This document shows positions 39,790-48,500 of a stretch of 64,000 nucleotides of DNA, piece by piece. The notes below the pieces were generated by a model, which saw only the letters and a program-made list of their open reading frames with translations, made no database searches and was not told the origin of the DNA. A program made the translations under genes and the position numbers. Source of the stretch: Variovorax sp. OV700 (GTDB lineage Bacteria; Pseudomonadota; Gammaproteobacteria; Burkholderiales; Burkholderiaceae_C); the NCBI RefSeq assembly GCF_900099805.1, contig NZ_FNDR01000018.1:42291-106290 (forward strand). The letters run 5' to 3'. How positions within the stretch are numbered: position 1 is the first letter of the stretch; every line of letters begins with the position of its first letter.

Positions 39790-40797
39790 TCAGTCCGCGC
39801 GCTTGCCGGAACCGGCGTCGAACCAGTGCAGCTTGTCCTGGCGGGCCGCAATTTTTACCGTGTCGCCAGCGACCGGCGGGTGATCGCTTTCGTCGGTGCG
39901 CATGATGATCTGCTCTTCGCCGATGCGGCCGTACACCAGCCGTTCTGCGCCCAGCAGTTCGACCGACTCGACCTGCACGGACCAGCCGCTTTCGTCCAGC
40001 GTCAGGTGCTCGGGACGGATGCCGAGGATCTGGCCCGGCCGCACGCCGGGCGCGTGGTGCAGCAGGTTCATCGGCGGCGAACCGATGAAGCTGGCGACGA
40101 AGGTGGTGGCGGGCCGGTTGTAGACCTCTTCGGGCGTGGCGAACTGGTCCATCACGCCGCCATTCATCACGATGATGCGCTGGGCCAGCGTCATGGCCTC
40201 GACCTGGTCGTGCGTGACGAACAGGGAGGTGATGCCGAGTTCGCGGTGCAGCTTCTGGATCTCGATGCGGGTCTGCGCGCGCAGCTTGGCGTCGAGGTTG
40301 GAAAGCGGCTCGTCGAACAAGAACACCTGTGGCTGGCGCACGATGGCGCGGCCCATGGCCACGCGCTGGCGCTGTCCGCCGGAGAGCTCGCGCGGCTTGC
40401 GCTCGAGCAGGTGGCCCAGCTCGAGGATCTTGGCCGCCTTGTCGACCCGCGTCTTGATCTCGGGCTCCGGCACCTTGGCAATCTTGAGGCCGTAGGCCAT
40501 GTTCTTGAACACGCTCATGTGCGGATAGAGCGCATAGTTCTGGAACACCATGGCAATGTCGCGCTCAGAGGGCTCGAGCTGGTTCACCACGCGCCCGCCA
40601 ATGGAAATTTCGCCCGCCGAGATTTCCTCGAGGCCGGCCACCATGCGCAGCAGGGTGGACTTGCCGCAGCCCGAGGGCCCGACGATCACGATGAATTCAT
40701 GGTCGGCAATCTCGGCGCTCACGCCGTGGATGACCTGGTTGGCTTTCGGCCCGTGGCCGTAGCGCTTGATGACGTTGCGAAGGGAAAGTGCAGCCAT
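39790..40797 (-). CDS. ugpC: sn-Glycerol-3-phosphate ABC transporter ATP-binding protein
   Basis: 335 residues. Walker A GPSGCGKST is at 40-48, the signature LSGGQRQRV follows, then Walker B FLFDEPLSNLD and the H-loop VTHD. A C-terminal OB/TOBE domain (from about 240, MNLLHHAPGVRPGQILGIRP) is typical of MalK/UgpC. It powers uptake with UgpA, UgpE and UgpB. Strong overlap in sequence with MalK-type subunits means the assignment rests on the operon. Confidence 0.96.
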   Translation of the reverse strand: MAALSLRNVIKRYGHGPKANQVIHGVSAEIADHEFIVIVGPSGCGKSTLLRMVAGLEEISAGEISIGGRVVNQLEPSERDIAMVFQNYALYPHMSVFKNMAYGLKIAKVPEPEIKTRVDKAAKILELGHLLERKPRELSGGQRQRVAMGRAIVRQPQVFLFDEPLSNLDAKLRAQTRIEIQKLHRELGITSLFVTHDQVEAMTLAQRIIVMNGGVMDQFATPEEVYNRPATTFVASFIGSPPMNLLHHAPGVRPGQILGIRPEHLTLDESGWSVQVESVELLGAERLVYGRIGEEQIIMRTDESDHPPVAGDTVKIAARQDKLHWFDAGSGKRAD

Positions 40798-40808
40798 TCG
40801 AATTCTCG

Positions 40809-41660
40809 TTATTTCTCTGTATCAACCAGGCCCTTGACGAACCACTTTTGCATCAGCACCACCACCAGCGCGGGCGGCAGCATGGCGAGGATGGCGGTGG
40901 CCATCACGACGTTCCATTCGTTCTGGCTGTCACCGCCGGCAATCATTCGCTTGATGCCGACCACCACGGGGTACATGTCTTCGCCAGTGGTTGCGAGCAG
41001 CGGCCAGAGGTACTGGTTCCAGCCGTAGATGAACTGGATGACGAACAGTGCCGCAATCGAGGTCTTCGACAACGGCAGCAGCACGTCGAAGAAGAAGCGC
41101 ATGGGGCTTGCCCCGTCCATGCGCGAGGCTTCGGTGAGCTCGTCGGGTACCGTGAGGAAGAACTGGCGGAACAGGAAGGTGGCCGTGGCCGACGCGATCA
41201 GCGGCACCGTGAGGCCCGCGTAGGTGTTCAGCATGTTCAGGTCGGACAGCACCTTGTAGGTGGGCAGGATGCGCACCTCCACCGGCAGCATCAGCGTCAC
41301 GAAAATGGCCCAGAAGCAAATTTTCTTGAACGGGAACCGGAAGTAGACGATGGCGAAGGCCGACAGCAGCGAGATGGAAATCTTGCCGATCGAAATCACC
41401 AGTGCCGTCACCAGGCTCACCCACATCATGTGGGCCACGGGGGCGTTGGAGCCGGCGCTGGTTTCGCGCCCGAAGAGGGCGCCCTTGTAGCTGTCCAGCA
41501 TGTTGGTGCCGGGCAAAAGCGGCATCGGCGCCTGCACGATTTCCTGTGCCGTGTGCGTGGAGGCCACGAACGCCAGGTAGAGCGGAAAGGCGACGATGAA
41601 TACGCCGAGGATCATCACCACATGGGCCAGGATGCCCTGGGTGCCGCGTTTCTCAACCAT
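40809..41660 (-). CDS. ugpE: sn-Glycerol-3-phosphate ABC transporter permease
   Basis: 283 residues, six membrane spans expected. The cytoplasmic EAA loop is EASRMDGASPMRFFFDVLLP. It forms the channel with UgpA. It is 11 bases upstream of ugpC and 39 downstream of ugpA, all in one direction. Confidence 0.95.
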   Translation of the reverse strand: MVEKRGTQGILAHVVMILGVFIVAFPLYLAFVASTHTAQEIVQAPMPLLPGTNMLDSYKGALFGRETSAGSNAPVAHMMWVSLVTALVISIGKISISLLSAFAIVYFRFPFKKICFWAIFVTLMLPVEVRILPTYKVLSDLNMLNTYAGLTVPLIASATATFLFRQFFLTVPDELTEASRMDGASPMRFFFDVLLPLSKTSIAALFVIQFIYGWNQYLWPLLATTGEDMYPVVVGIKRMIAGGDSQNEWNVVMATAILAMLPPALVVVLMQKWFVKGLVDTEK

Positions 41661-41699
41661 GGAACGCCCCCTCGGAATTCTTGTTTTTTTTCTGCTTCA

Positions 41700-42581
41700 T
41701 CAGTATTGAACCTTCTTTTCCACGTAGCGGAACTGGATGACAGTGAGCGCCACCACGATCGCCATCAGCACCACCGACTGCGCCGCCGAGCCGCCCAGAT
41801 CCATGGCCTTGAAGCCGTCGTAGTAGACCTTGTAGACCAGGATGGCCGTGTCCTTGCCGGGGCCGCCTTGGGTGGCCGCGTCGACGATCGCGAAGGTGTC
41901 GAAGAAGGCGTAGACCACGTTGATCACCAGCAGGAAGAACGTGGTGGGCGAGAGCAGCGGAAACTGCACGGTCCAGAAGCGGCGCCACGGACGCGCGCCG
42001 TCGATGGCCGCGGCTTCGATGAGCGACTTGGGAATCGACTGCAGGCCGGCCAGGAAGAACAGGAAGTTGTAGGAGATCTGCTTCCACACCGAGGCCATCA
42101 CGATCAGCGTCATGGCGTGGCCGGAGTCGAGCAGGTGGTTCCAGTCGATGCCGATCTTTCCGAGCGCATAGGCCACCACGCCCAGCGATGGGGAGAACAT
42201 GAAGACCCAGAGCACGGCCGCCACGGCGGGCGCCACGGCGTAGGGCAGGATCAGCATGGTCTTGTAGAAGGTGCCGCCGCGCGTGATGCGGTCGGCAAAC
42301 ACCGCAAGCCCCAGCGACAGCGTGATGCCGATGCTCGCCACCAGCACCGAGAACAGCGCGGTGGTCTTGAACGACTCCACGTAGCTCGGATCGCTGAATA
42401 TTTGCCGGAAGTTGTCGAGGCCGACGAATTCGACCGATGTGCCGAACGCGTCCTGCTGCTGCAGCGACTGCAGCAGTGCCTGCCCCGCCGGCCAGAAGAA
42501 AAACACGAGGATCACCGCCATTTGCGGCGTCAGCAGCAGCCAGGGCAGCCAGCCCGAGCGAAAGAAAACGCGTTTTTCCAT
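41700..42581 (-). CDS. ugpA: sn-Glycerol-3-phosphate ABC transporter permease
   Basis: 293 residues with six probable spans. The EAA loop is EAAAIDGARPWRRFWTVQFP, and the N-terminus RSGWLPWLLLTPQMAVILVFFFWP is an UgpA-like first span. It lies after the ugpB gene with a 98-base gap that holds a strong terminator hairpin. Confidence 0.95.
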   Translation of the reverse strand: MEKRVFFRSGWLPWLLLTPQMAVILVFFFWPAGQALLQSLQQQDAFGTSVEFVGLDNFRQIFSDPSYVESFKTTALFSVLVASIGITLSLGLAVFADRITRGGTFYKTMLILPYAVAPAVAAVLWVFMFSPSLGVVAYALGKIGIDWNHLLDSGHAMTLIVMASVWKQISYNFLFFLAGLQSIPKSLIEAAAIDGARPWRRFWTVQFPLLSPTTFFLLVINVVYAFFDTFAIVDAATQGGPGKDTAILVYKVYYDGFKAMDLGGSAAQSVVLMAIVVALTVIQFRYVEKKVQY

Positions 42582-42594
42582 GAACCCTCTACAT

Positions 42595-42642
42595 AAAAAA
42601 CCCGCCCGGCCCGCTCTTCTGCACGAGCGAACGGGGGGCGGG
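42595..42642 (-). terminator. Intercistronic intrinsic terminator between ugpB and ugpA
   Basis: On the minus strand CCCGCCC (42642-42636) and GGGCGGG (42607-42601) form the base of a hairpin that also contains a CGCTC/GAGCG inner stem, and it is followed by six T (42600-42595). This is a textbook rho-independent terminator. It would cut most transcripts after the binding-protein gene and let a minority continue, giving more UgpB than membrane parts. Confidence 0.8.
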
Positions 42643-42679
42643 CGATATTAGCCGGACACGCGGGCCCGGTCGCCAATCG

Positions 42680-43990
42680 TTAGCTTTTGTTCGCCTTCTG
42701 GAAGCGTTCCAGCTGCTCGTTGCCGCGGGTCACGATGGAGTCGAGGGCTTCCTTGGCGGTCTTCTTGCCGCTCCAGACTTGTTCGAGCTCTTCGTCCTCG
42801 ATGGCGCGGATCTGCACGTAATTGCCAAGGCGGATGCCGCGGCTCTTGTCGGTGACCTTGCGCACCATCTGCGTCACGGCCACGTCGGTGCCGGGGTTCT
42901 GCTTGTAGAAGCCCGAGTCTTCGGTGAGCTTGTAGGACGCCATGGTCACGGGCAGGTAGCCCGTACGCTTGTGGCTGGCCGACTGCACTTCAGGCGTCGA
43001 GATGAAGCTGAAGAACTTGGCCACGCCCTTGTACTCGGCCGGCTTCTTGCCCGACATGACCCACAGGCTGGCGCCGCCGATCACGGTGTTCTGCGGCACG
43101 CCGGGCACGTCCGGGTAGTAGGGCAGGGGAGAGACCGCGTAGGCAAACTTGGCGTTCTTGGCTACGTTGCCATAGAAGCCGGAGGACGTATTGATCATGG
43201 CGCACTCGCCCGACACGAACGAGGCTTCCGGAACGTTGCCGCGGCCCTTGTAGATGAACAGGCCCTGCTTGGCCATGTTGGCCAGGTTCTCGATGTGGCG
43301 CACGTGCAGCGGCGAATTGACCTTCATGCGCGCATCGAGCCCGGCGAGGCCGTTGCTCTTGGTCGCGAATTCGACGTTGTGCCAGGCGGAGAAGCTCTCC
43401 AGCTGCGTCCAGCCTTGCCAGGCCGTGGTGAACGGACACTTGTGGCCGCTTGCCTTCAGCTTGGCCGCGGCAGCCGTCACCTCGGGCCAGGTCGCGGGCA
43501 GCTTGGTGGTGTCGATGCCTGCGGCCTTGAAGGCGTCCTTGTTGATGTAGAACACCGTTGTCGAGCTGTTCAAGGGGAAGCTCAGCATCTGGCCGTTCGG
43601 CGCGGTGTAGTAGCCGGCCACGGCGGGAATGTAGGCGGCCGGATCGAACTTCTCGCCCGCGTCCTTCATGACCTGGCCGACGGGCACGATGGCGCCCTTG
43701 CTGGCCATCATGGTGGCGGTGCCGACCTCGAAGACCTGCAGGATGTGCGGTGCGTTGCCGGAGCGGAAGGCCGCAATGGAGGCTGTCATCGATTCGTCAT
43801 ACGTGCCCTTGTAGGTCGGCACGACCTTGTATTCCTTCTGGCTCTCGTTGAACTGCTTGGCCAGGTCGTTGACCCACTCGTTGTTGACGGCGGTCATGGA
43901 ATGCCACCACTGGATCTCGGTCTGGGCCTGTGCCACATTGAACAGCGTGGCGGCCAACGCCGATGCCAGCGCGAGCGTCTTGAATCGCAT
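42680..43990 (-). CDS. ugpB: sn-Glycerol-3-phosphate-binding periplasmic protein
   Basis: 436 residues with a signal peptide (RFKTLALASALAATLFNVAQAQ; mature start TEIQWWHSM). It belongs to solute-binding family 1. EIQWWHSMTAVNNEWVNDLA and the later WHNVEFATKSNGLAGLDARM match UgpB rather than MalE. It binds glycerol-3-phosphate or glycerophosphocholine for import. A candidate Pho box upstream (44021-44056) would fit control by phosphate starvation as in E. coli. Confidence 0.95.
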   Translation of the reverse strand: MRFKTLALASALAATLFNVAQAQTEIQWWHSMTAVNNEWVNDLAKQFNESQKEYKVVPTYKGTYDESMTASIAAFRSGNAPHILQVFEVGTATMMASKGAIVPVGQVMKDAGEKFDPAAYIPAVAGYYTAPNGQMLSFPLNSSTTVFYINKDAFKAAGIDTTKLPATWPEVTAAAAKLKASGHKCPFTTAWQGWTQLESFSAWHNVEFATKSNGLAGLDARMKVNSPLHVRHIENLANMAKQGLFIYKGRGNVPEASFVSGECAMINTSSGFYGNVAKNAKFAYAVSPLPYYPDVPGVPQNTVIGGASLWVMSGKKPAEYKGVAKFFSFISTPEVQSASHKRTGYLPVTMASYKLTEDSGFYKQNPGTDVAVTQMVRKVTDKSRGIRLGNYVQIRAIEDEELEQVWSGKKTAKEALDSIVTRGNEQLERFQKANKS

Positions 43991-44020
43991 GAAGACTCCT
44001 GATGGGAAATGAAAGCGCGG

Positions 44021-44056
44021 ATGCTAGGCCATGTGGATGACACAGCCGCGTCACAT
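44021..44056 (-). promoter_or_regulatory. Candidate PhoB-activated promoter of ugpB
   Basis: On the minus strand ATGTGACGCGGCTGTGTCAT (44056-44037) shows two TGTG-type heptamers 11 bases apart, the spacing of Pho-box repeats (CTGTCAT-N4-CTGTCAT). A TAGCAT -10 follows at 44026-44021, about ten bases downstream, matching the layout of PhoB-activated promoters. Each half matches only about four of seven consensus positions, so it is tentative. Confidence 0.35.
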
Positions 44057-44147
44057 TGGCGCACGGACCGTTGTCATCTTCCAATCGGGAAAACCCCTTT
44101 GGCGCAAGGCTTCCGGCAGAGCGCGAGCCTTCATGTTGCGTCGCAGC

Positions 44148-44157
44148 ATGCTAGCAT
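44148..44157. promoter_or_regulatory. Palindrome upstream of serA
   Basis: A perfect 10-base palindrome ATGCTAGCAT stands 58 bases before the serA ATG, inside a 225-base gap between divergent ugpB and serA. It holds a TAGCAT that might be a -10, but no proper -35 is seen. It could be a protein site or chance. Confidence 0.3.
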
Positions 44158-44215
44158 CGCATTCGCCTTTTTCGGCCTAGCCTGTTGCCGCGGCCGGGGC
44201 TTCCGCGAGTACGTC

Positions 44216-45448
44216 ATGAGCAGCAAAACCTCCCTCGAAAAAAGCCGGATCAAGTTCCTTTTGCTTGAGGGCATCCACCCTTCGGCCGTGGAGGTGCTGC
44301 GCGGTGCGGGCTACACCAACATCGAGTCGCTGCCGGGTGCGCTGCCCGATGCGGAGCTCAAGGCCAAGATCGCCGACGTCCACTTCCTGGGCATCCGTTC
44401 GCGTACGCAATTGACGGCCGAGGTCTTCGCGGCCGCCCACAAGCTGGTGGCGGCAGGGTGCTTCTGCATCGGCACCAACCAGGTCGACCTGGAAGCCGCG
44501 CGCGAGCATGGCGTGGCGGTGTTCAACGCCCCGTATTCCAACACCCGCTCGGTGGCCGAGCTGGTGCTGGCCGAAGCCATCCTGCTGCTGCGCGGCGTGC
44601 CCGAAAAGAGCGCGGTGGCGCACCGCGGCGGCTGGCTCAAGTCGGCCGAGAACGCATTCGAGATCCGCGGCAAGACGCTGGGCATCGTGGGCTACGGCTC
44701 CATCGGCGCCCAGTTGTCGGTGCTGGCCGAGGCGCTGGGCATGAACGTGGCCTTCTACGACGTGGTGACCAAGCTGCCGCTGGGCAATGCGCGCCAAGTG
44801 CGCGAACTGCACCAGTTGCTGGCCCAGAGTGATATCGTGACCCTGCACGTGCCGGAGACGCAGGCCACGCAATGGATGATCGGCGCGGCGGAAATCGCCG
44901 CCATGAAGCCGGGCTCGATCCTGATCAATGCCTCGCGCGGCTCGGTCGTCGAAATCGAGCCGCTGGCCGAGGCGCTGAAGCAGAACAAGCTGCTGGGCGC
45001 CGCGATAGACGTCTTCCCGGTCGAGCCGCGCACCAACAAGGATGAGTTCCAGTCGCCGCTGCGCGGCCTCGACAACGTGATCCTCACGCCCCACATCGGC
45101 GGCTCGACGATGGAGGCGCAGGCCAACATCGGTCTCGAGGTGGCGGAAAAACTGGTGAAGTACAGCGACAACGGAACCTCGACCTCGTCGGTCAACTTTC
45201 CAGAGGTGGCGCTGCCTGCGCACCCTGGCAAGCACCGGCTGCTGCACATCCACCGCAACGTGCCGGGCGTGCTGTCGGAGATCAACAAGATCTTCTCGGA
45301 CAACAACATCAACATTTCTTCGCAGTTCCTGCAGACCAACGAGAAGATCGGCTACGTGGTGACGGACATCGACGCGGCGTATTCCGACCTGGCCCTGGAA
45401 AAGCTGGCCAAGGTGAACGGGACGATCCGCAGCCGCGTGTTGTTCTGA
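44216..45448 (+). CDS. serA: D-3-phosphoglycerate dehydrogenase
   Basis: 410 residues from ATG 44216, the same length as E. coli SerA. It oxidises 3-phosphoglycerate in the first step of serine synthesis; E. coli and Pseudomonas SerA can also reduce 2-oxoglutarate to D-2-hydroxyglutarate. The NAD fold is seen in LGIVGYGSIGAQLSVLAEAL. Catalytic His293 is in LTPHIGGSTMEAQ, and a C-terminal ACT domain (LLHIHRNVPGVLSEINKIFSDN onward) allows serine feedback. The downstream gene, 118 bases on, is a fused FAD/Fe-S oxidoreductase. Confidence 0.97.
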   Translation: MSSKTSLEKSRIKFLLLEGIHPSAVEVLRGAGYTNIESLPGALPDAELKAKIADVHFLGIRSRTQLTAEVFAAAHKLVAAGCFCIGTNQVDLEAAREHGVAVFNAPYSNTRSVAELVLAEAILLLRGVPEKSAVAHRGGWLKSAENAFEIRGKTLGIVGYGSIGAQLSVLAEALGMNVAFYDVVTKLPLGNARQVRELHQLLAQSDIVTLHVPETQATQWMIGAAEIAAMKPGSILINASRGSVVEIEPLAEALKQNKLLGAAIDVFPVEPRTNKDEFQSPLRGLDNVILTPHIGGSTMEAQANIGLEVAEKLVKYSDNGTSTSSVNFPEVALPAHPGKHRLLHIHRNVPGVLSEINKIFSDNNINISSQFLQTNEKIGYVVTDIDAAYSDLALEKLAKVNGTIRSRVLF

Positions 45449-45566
45449 GGTTCCCGGGGGCTACTTATAGGGGAACGGAAGCGCCCCCGGGCAAACCCCC
45501 GGGCGCTGCCCTAAAATCTCCACCCCCGGCTATGGGCGCGCAGCGCCCGGCCGAGGTGCCACCCCG
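45449..45566 (+). promoter_or_regulatory. serA-oxidoreductase gap with duplicated CCCCCGGGC and a -10-like site
   Basis: The 9-base word CCCCCGGGC occurs twice (45484-45492, 45496-45504), separated by AAA. GCGCCC (45481-45486) and GGGCGC (45501-45506) can pair around a 14-base loop. A TAAAAT (45512-45517) could be a -10 for the next gene, giving a leader of about 45 bases. No T run makes a clear terminator. Confidence 0.3.
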
Positions 45567-48500
45567 ATGAATGCTCCGACCGCGTTGACCACGCTGTTGT
45601 CGCAGGCCGCAGAGCCTGTACGACTGCGCGAGATCCCCTATAACTACACCAGCTTTTCCGACCGAGAGATCGTGATCCGCCTGTTGGGCGAGCGCGGCTG
45701 GGAACTGCTCCAGACCCTGCGCGCCGAGCGCCGTACCGGCCGATCGGCCCGCATGCTCTACGAGGTGCTCGGCGACATCTGGGTGGTCCAGCGCAACCCC
45801 TACCTGGTCGACGACCTGCTAGACAACCCTCGCCGCCGCGGGCAACTGGTAGATGCGCTCAGGCACCGCCTCGCTGAGGTGCAGAAGCGCCGCACCCCCG
45901 ACAGCGACCTGCCACGCGACCAGCTCGTGGGCGAACTCACGGGCCTCGTCGGCCAGGCCGTCGCGGCCTTCGACACCGCCTTTCGCGATGTGGCGGCCCT
46001 TCGCCGCAAGGCCACGCGCGTACTGGGCCGCCTCACGGCCAAGGACAACATCAAGTTCGACGGCCTCTCGCGCGTGTCGCACGTGACCGACGCCACCGAC
46101 TGGCGCGTGGAATATCCCTTCGTGGTGCTGTGCCCCGACACCGAGGCCGAGATGGCCCTGCTGGTCAAGGGCTGCATCGAACTGGGGCTCACCATCATTC
46201 CGCGCGGCGGCGGCACCGGCTACACCGGCGGCGCCATTCCGCTTACGTGGAAGAGCGTGGTCATCAACACCGAGAAACTCGAGGCCATGACCGAGGTCGA
46301 GATGGTCTCGCTGCCCGGCCTCGATGCGCCCGTGGCCACTGTCTGGACCGAGGCGGGCGTGGTCACGCAGCGCGTGGCCGATGCCGCCGAGCGCGCGGGC
46401 TATGTGTTCGCGGTCGACCCGACCTCCGCCGAGGCCTCGTGCGTCGGCGGCAACGTGGCGATGAACGCGGGCGGAAAGAAGGCCGTGCTCTGGGGCACGG
46501 CGCTCGACAACCTGGCGTCGTGGCGCATGGTGACGCCGCAGGCCGAATGGCTCGAAGTCACGCGCATCGGTCATAACCTCGGCAAGATCCACGACGTCGA
46601 GAGCGCCGTGTTCGAGCTGCAGTACTACGCCGCCGACGGCAAGACCAAGCTGCGCACCGAGCGACTCGACATTCCGGGCCGCACCTTCCGCAAGGAAGGC
46701 CTCGGCAAGGACGTGACCGACAAGTTCCTTTCCGGCCTGCCGGGCATCCAGAAAGAAGGCTGCGACGGCCTCATCACCAGCTGCCGCTGGGTGGTGCACC
46801 GCATGCCGGCGCACACGCGCACCGTGTGCCTCGAATTCTTCGGCAACGCGAAGGATGCGGTGCCCAGCATCGTCGAGATCAAGGACTTCATGTTCGCCGA
46901 GCAGAAGCGCTCCGGCGTACTGCTGGCCGGCCTGGAGCATCTGGACGACCGCTACCTGAAGGCAGTCGGCTACGCCACCAAGTCGAAGAAGCACGGCGGC
47001 TTGCCGAAGATGGTGCTGTTCGGCGACATCGCGGGCGACGACGCCGATGCCGTGGCGCGGGTCACGTCGGAAGTGGTGCGCATCGCCAATTCGCGCAGCG
47101 GCGAAGGCTTCATCGCCATCAGCCCTGAGGCGCGCAAGAAATTCTGGCTCGACCGAAAGCGCACGGCCGCCATCAGCAAGCACACCAACGCCTTCAAAAT
47201 CAACGAAGACGTGGTGATTCCGCTGCCGCGCATGGCCGAGTACAGCGACGGCATCGAGCGCATCAACATCGAGCTCTCGCTCAAGAACAAGCTGGAGCTC
47301 ACCGACGCCCTCGAAGCCTTTTTGCTGCGCGGGAACCTGCCGCTCGGCAAGAGCGACGACGCGCACGAGATTCCGGCGGCCGAGCTGCTCGAGGACCGCG
47401 TGGCGCAGGCCGTGGCGCTGGTGCAGAGCGTGCGTGCGCTCTGGGCCGAATGGCTGCGCGATGCCGACAGGCTGTTTCCGCAGCTGCAGGACCACACCCT
47501 GCGCGCCAGCTGGAAGACCCAGTTGCGCCAGCCGCTGCAGGAGATCTTCAGCGGCGCCGAATTCGCGCCCATCGTTGCCGAATGCGTAGCCATCCACAAG
47601 CAGGTGCTCAAGGGCCGCGTGTGGGTGGCGCTGCACATGCATGCCGGCGACGGCAACGTGCACACCAACATTCCCGTCAACAGCGACAACTACGACATGC
47701 TGCAGACCGCGCATGCCGCGGTGGTGCGCATCATGGCGCTGGCGCGCAGCCTCGACGGCGTGATTTCGGGCGAGCACGGCATCGGCATCACCAAGCTCGA
47801 ATTCCTGAGCGACGAAGAGCTGAAGCCCTTCATGGATTACAAGCAGCGCGTCGATCCCGAAGGCCGCTTCAACAAGGGCAAGCTGGTGCGCCCCCCCGCC
47901 GGCGAAAACGTCGAGCTGCATGCCGATTTGACCAACGCCTACACGCCGAGCTTCGGCCTCATGGGTCACGAGTCGCTGATCATGCAGCAGAGCGACATCG
48001 GCGCCATTGCCGACAGCGTGAAAGACTGCCTGCGCTGCGGAAAGTGCAAGCCGGTTTGCGCCACTCACGTGCCGCGCGCCAATCTGCTGTACAGCCCGCG
48101 CAACAAGATCCTGGCAACCTCGCTGCTGGTCGAAGCCTTCCTGTATGAAGAGCAGACCCGGCGCGGCATCAGCATCAAGCATTGGGAAGAGTTCGAGGAC
48201 GTGGCCGATCACTGCACCGTGTGCCACAAGTGCCTCACCCCGTGCCCGGTGAAGATCGACTTCGGCGACGTGTCGATGAACATGCGCAACCTGCTGCGCA
48301 AAATGGGGCAGAAGAGCTTCCGCCCCGGCAACGCGGCGGCGATGTTCTTCCTCAACGCGACCAATCCGCAGACCATCAAGGCGGTGCGCGCGGGCATGGT
48401 GGGTATCGGCTTCAAGGCGCAGCGCCTGGCGAACGACCTGCTGCGCGGGCTTGCCCGCAAGCAGACCGCCGCACCGCCGGCCACGCTCGGCCCGGCACCG

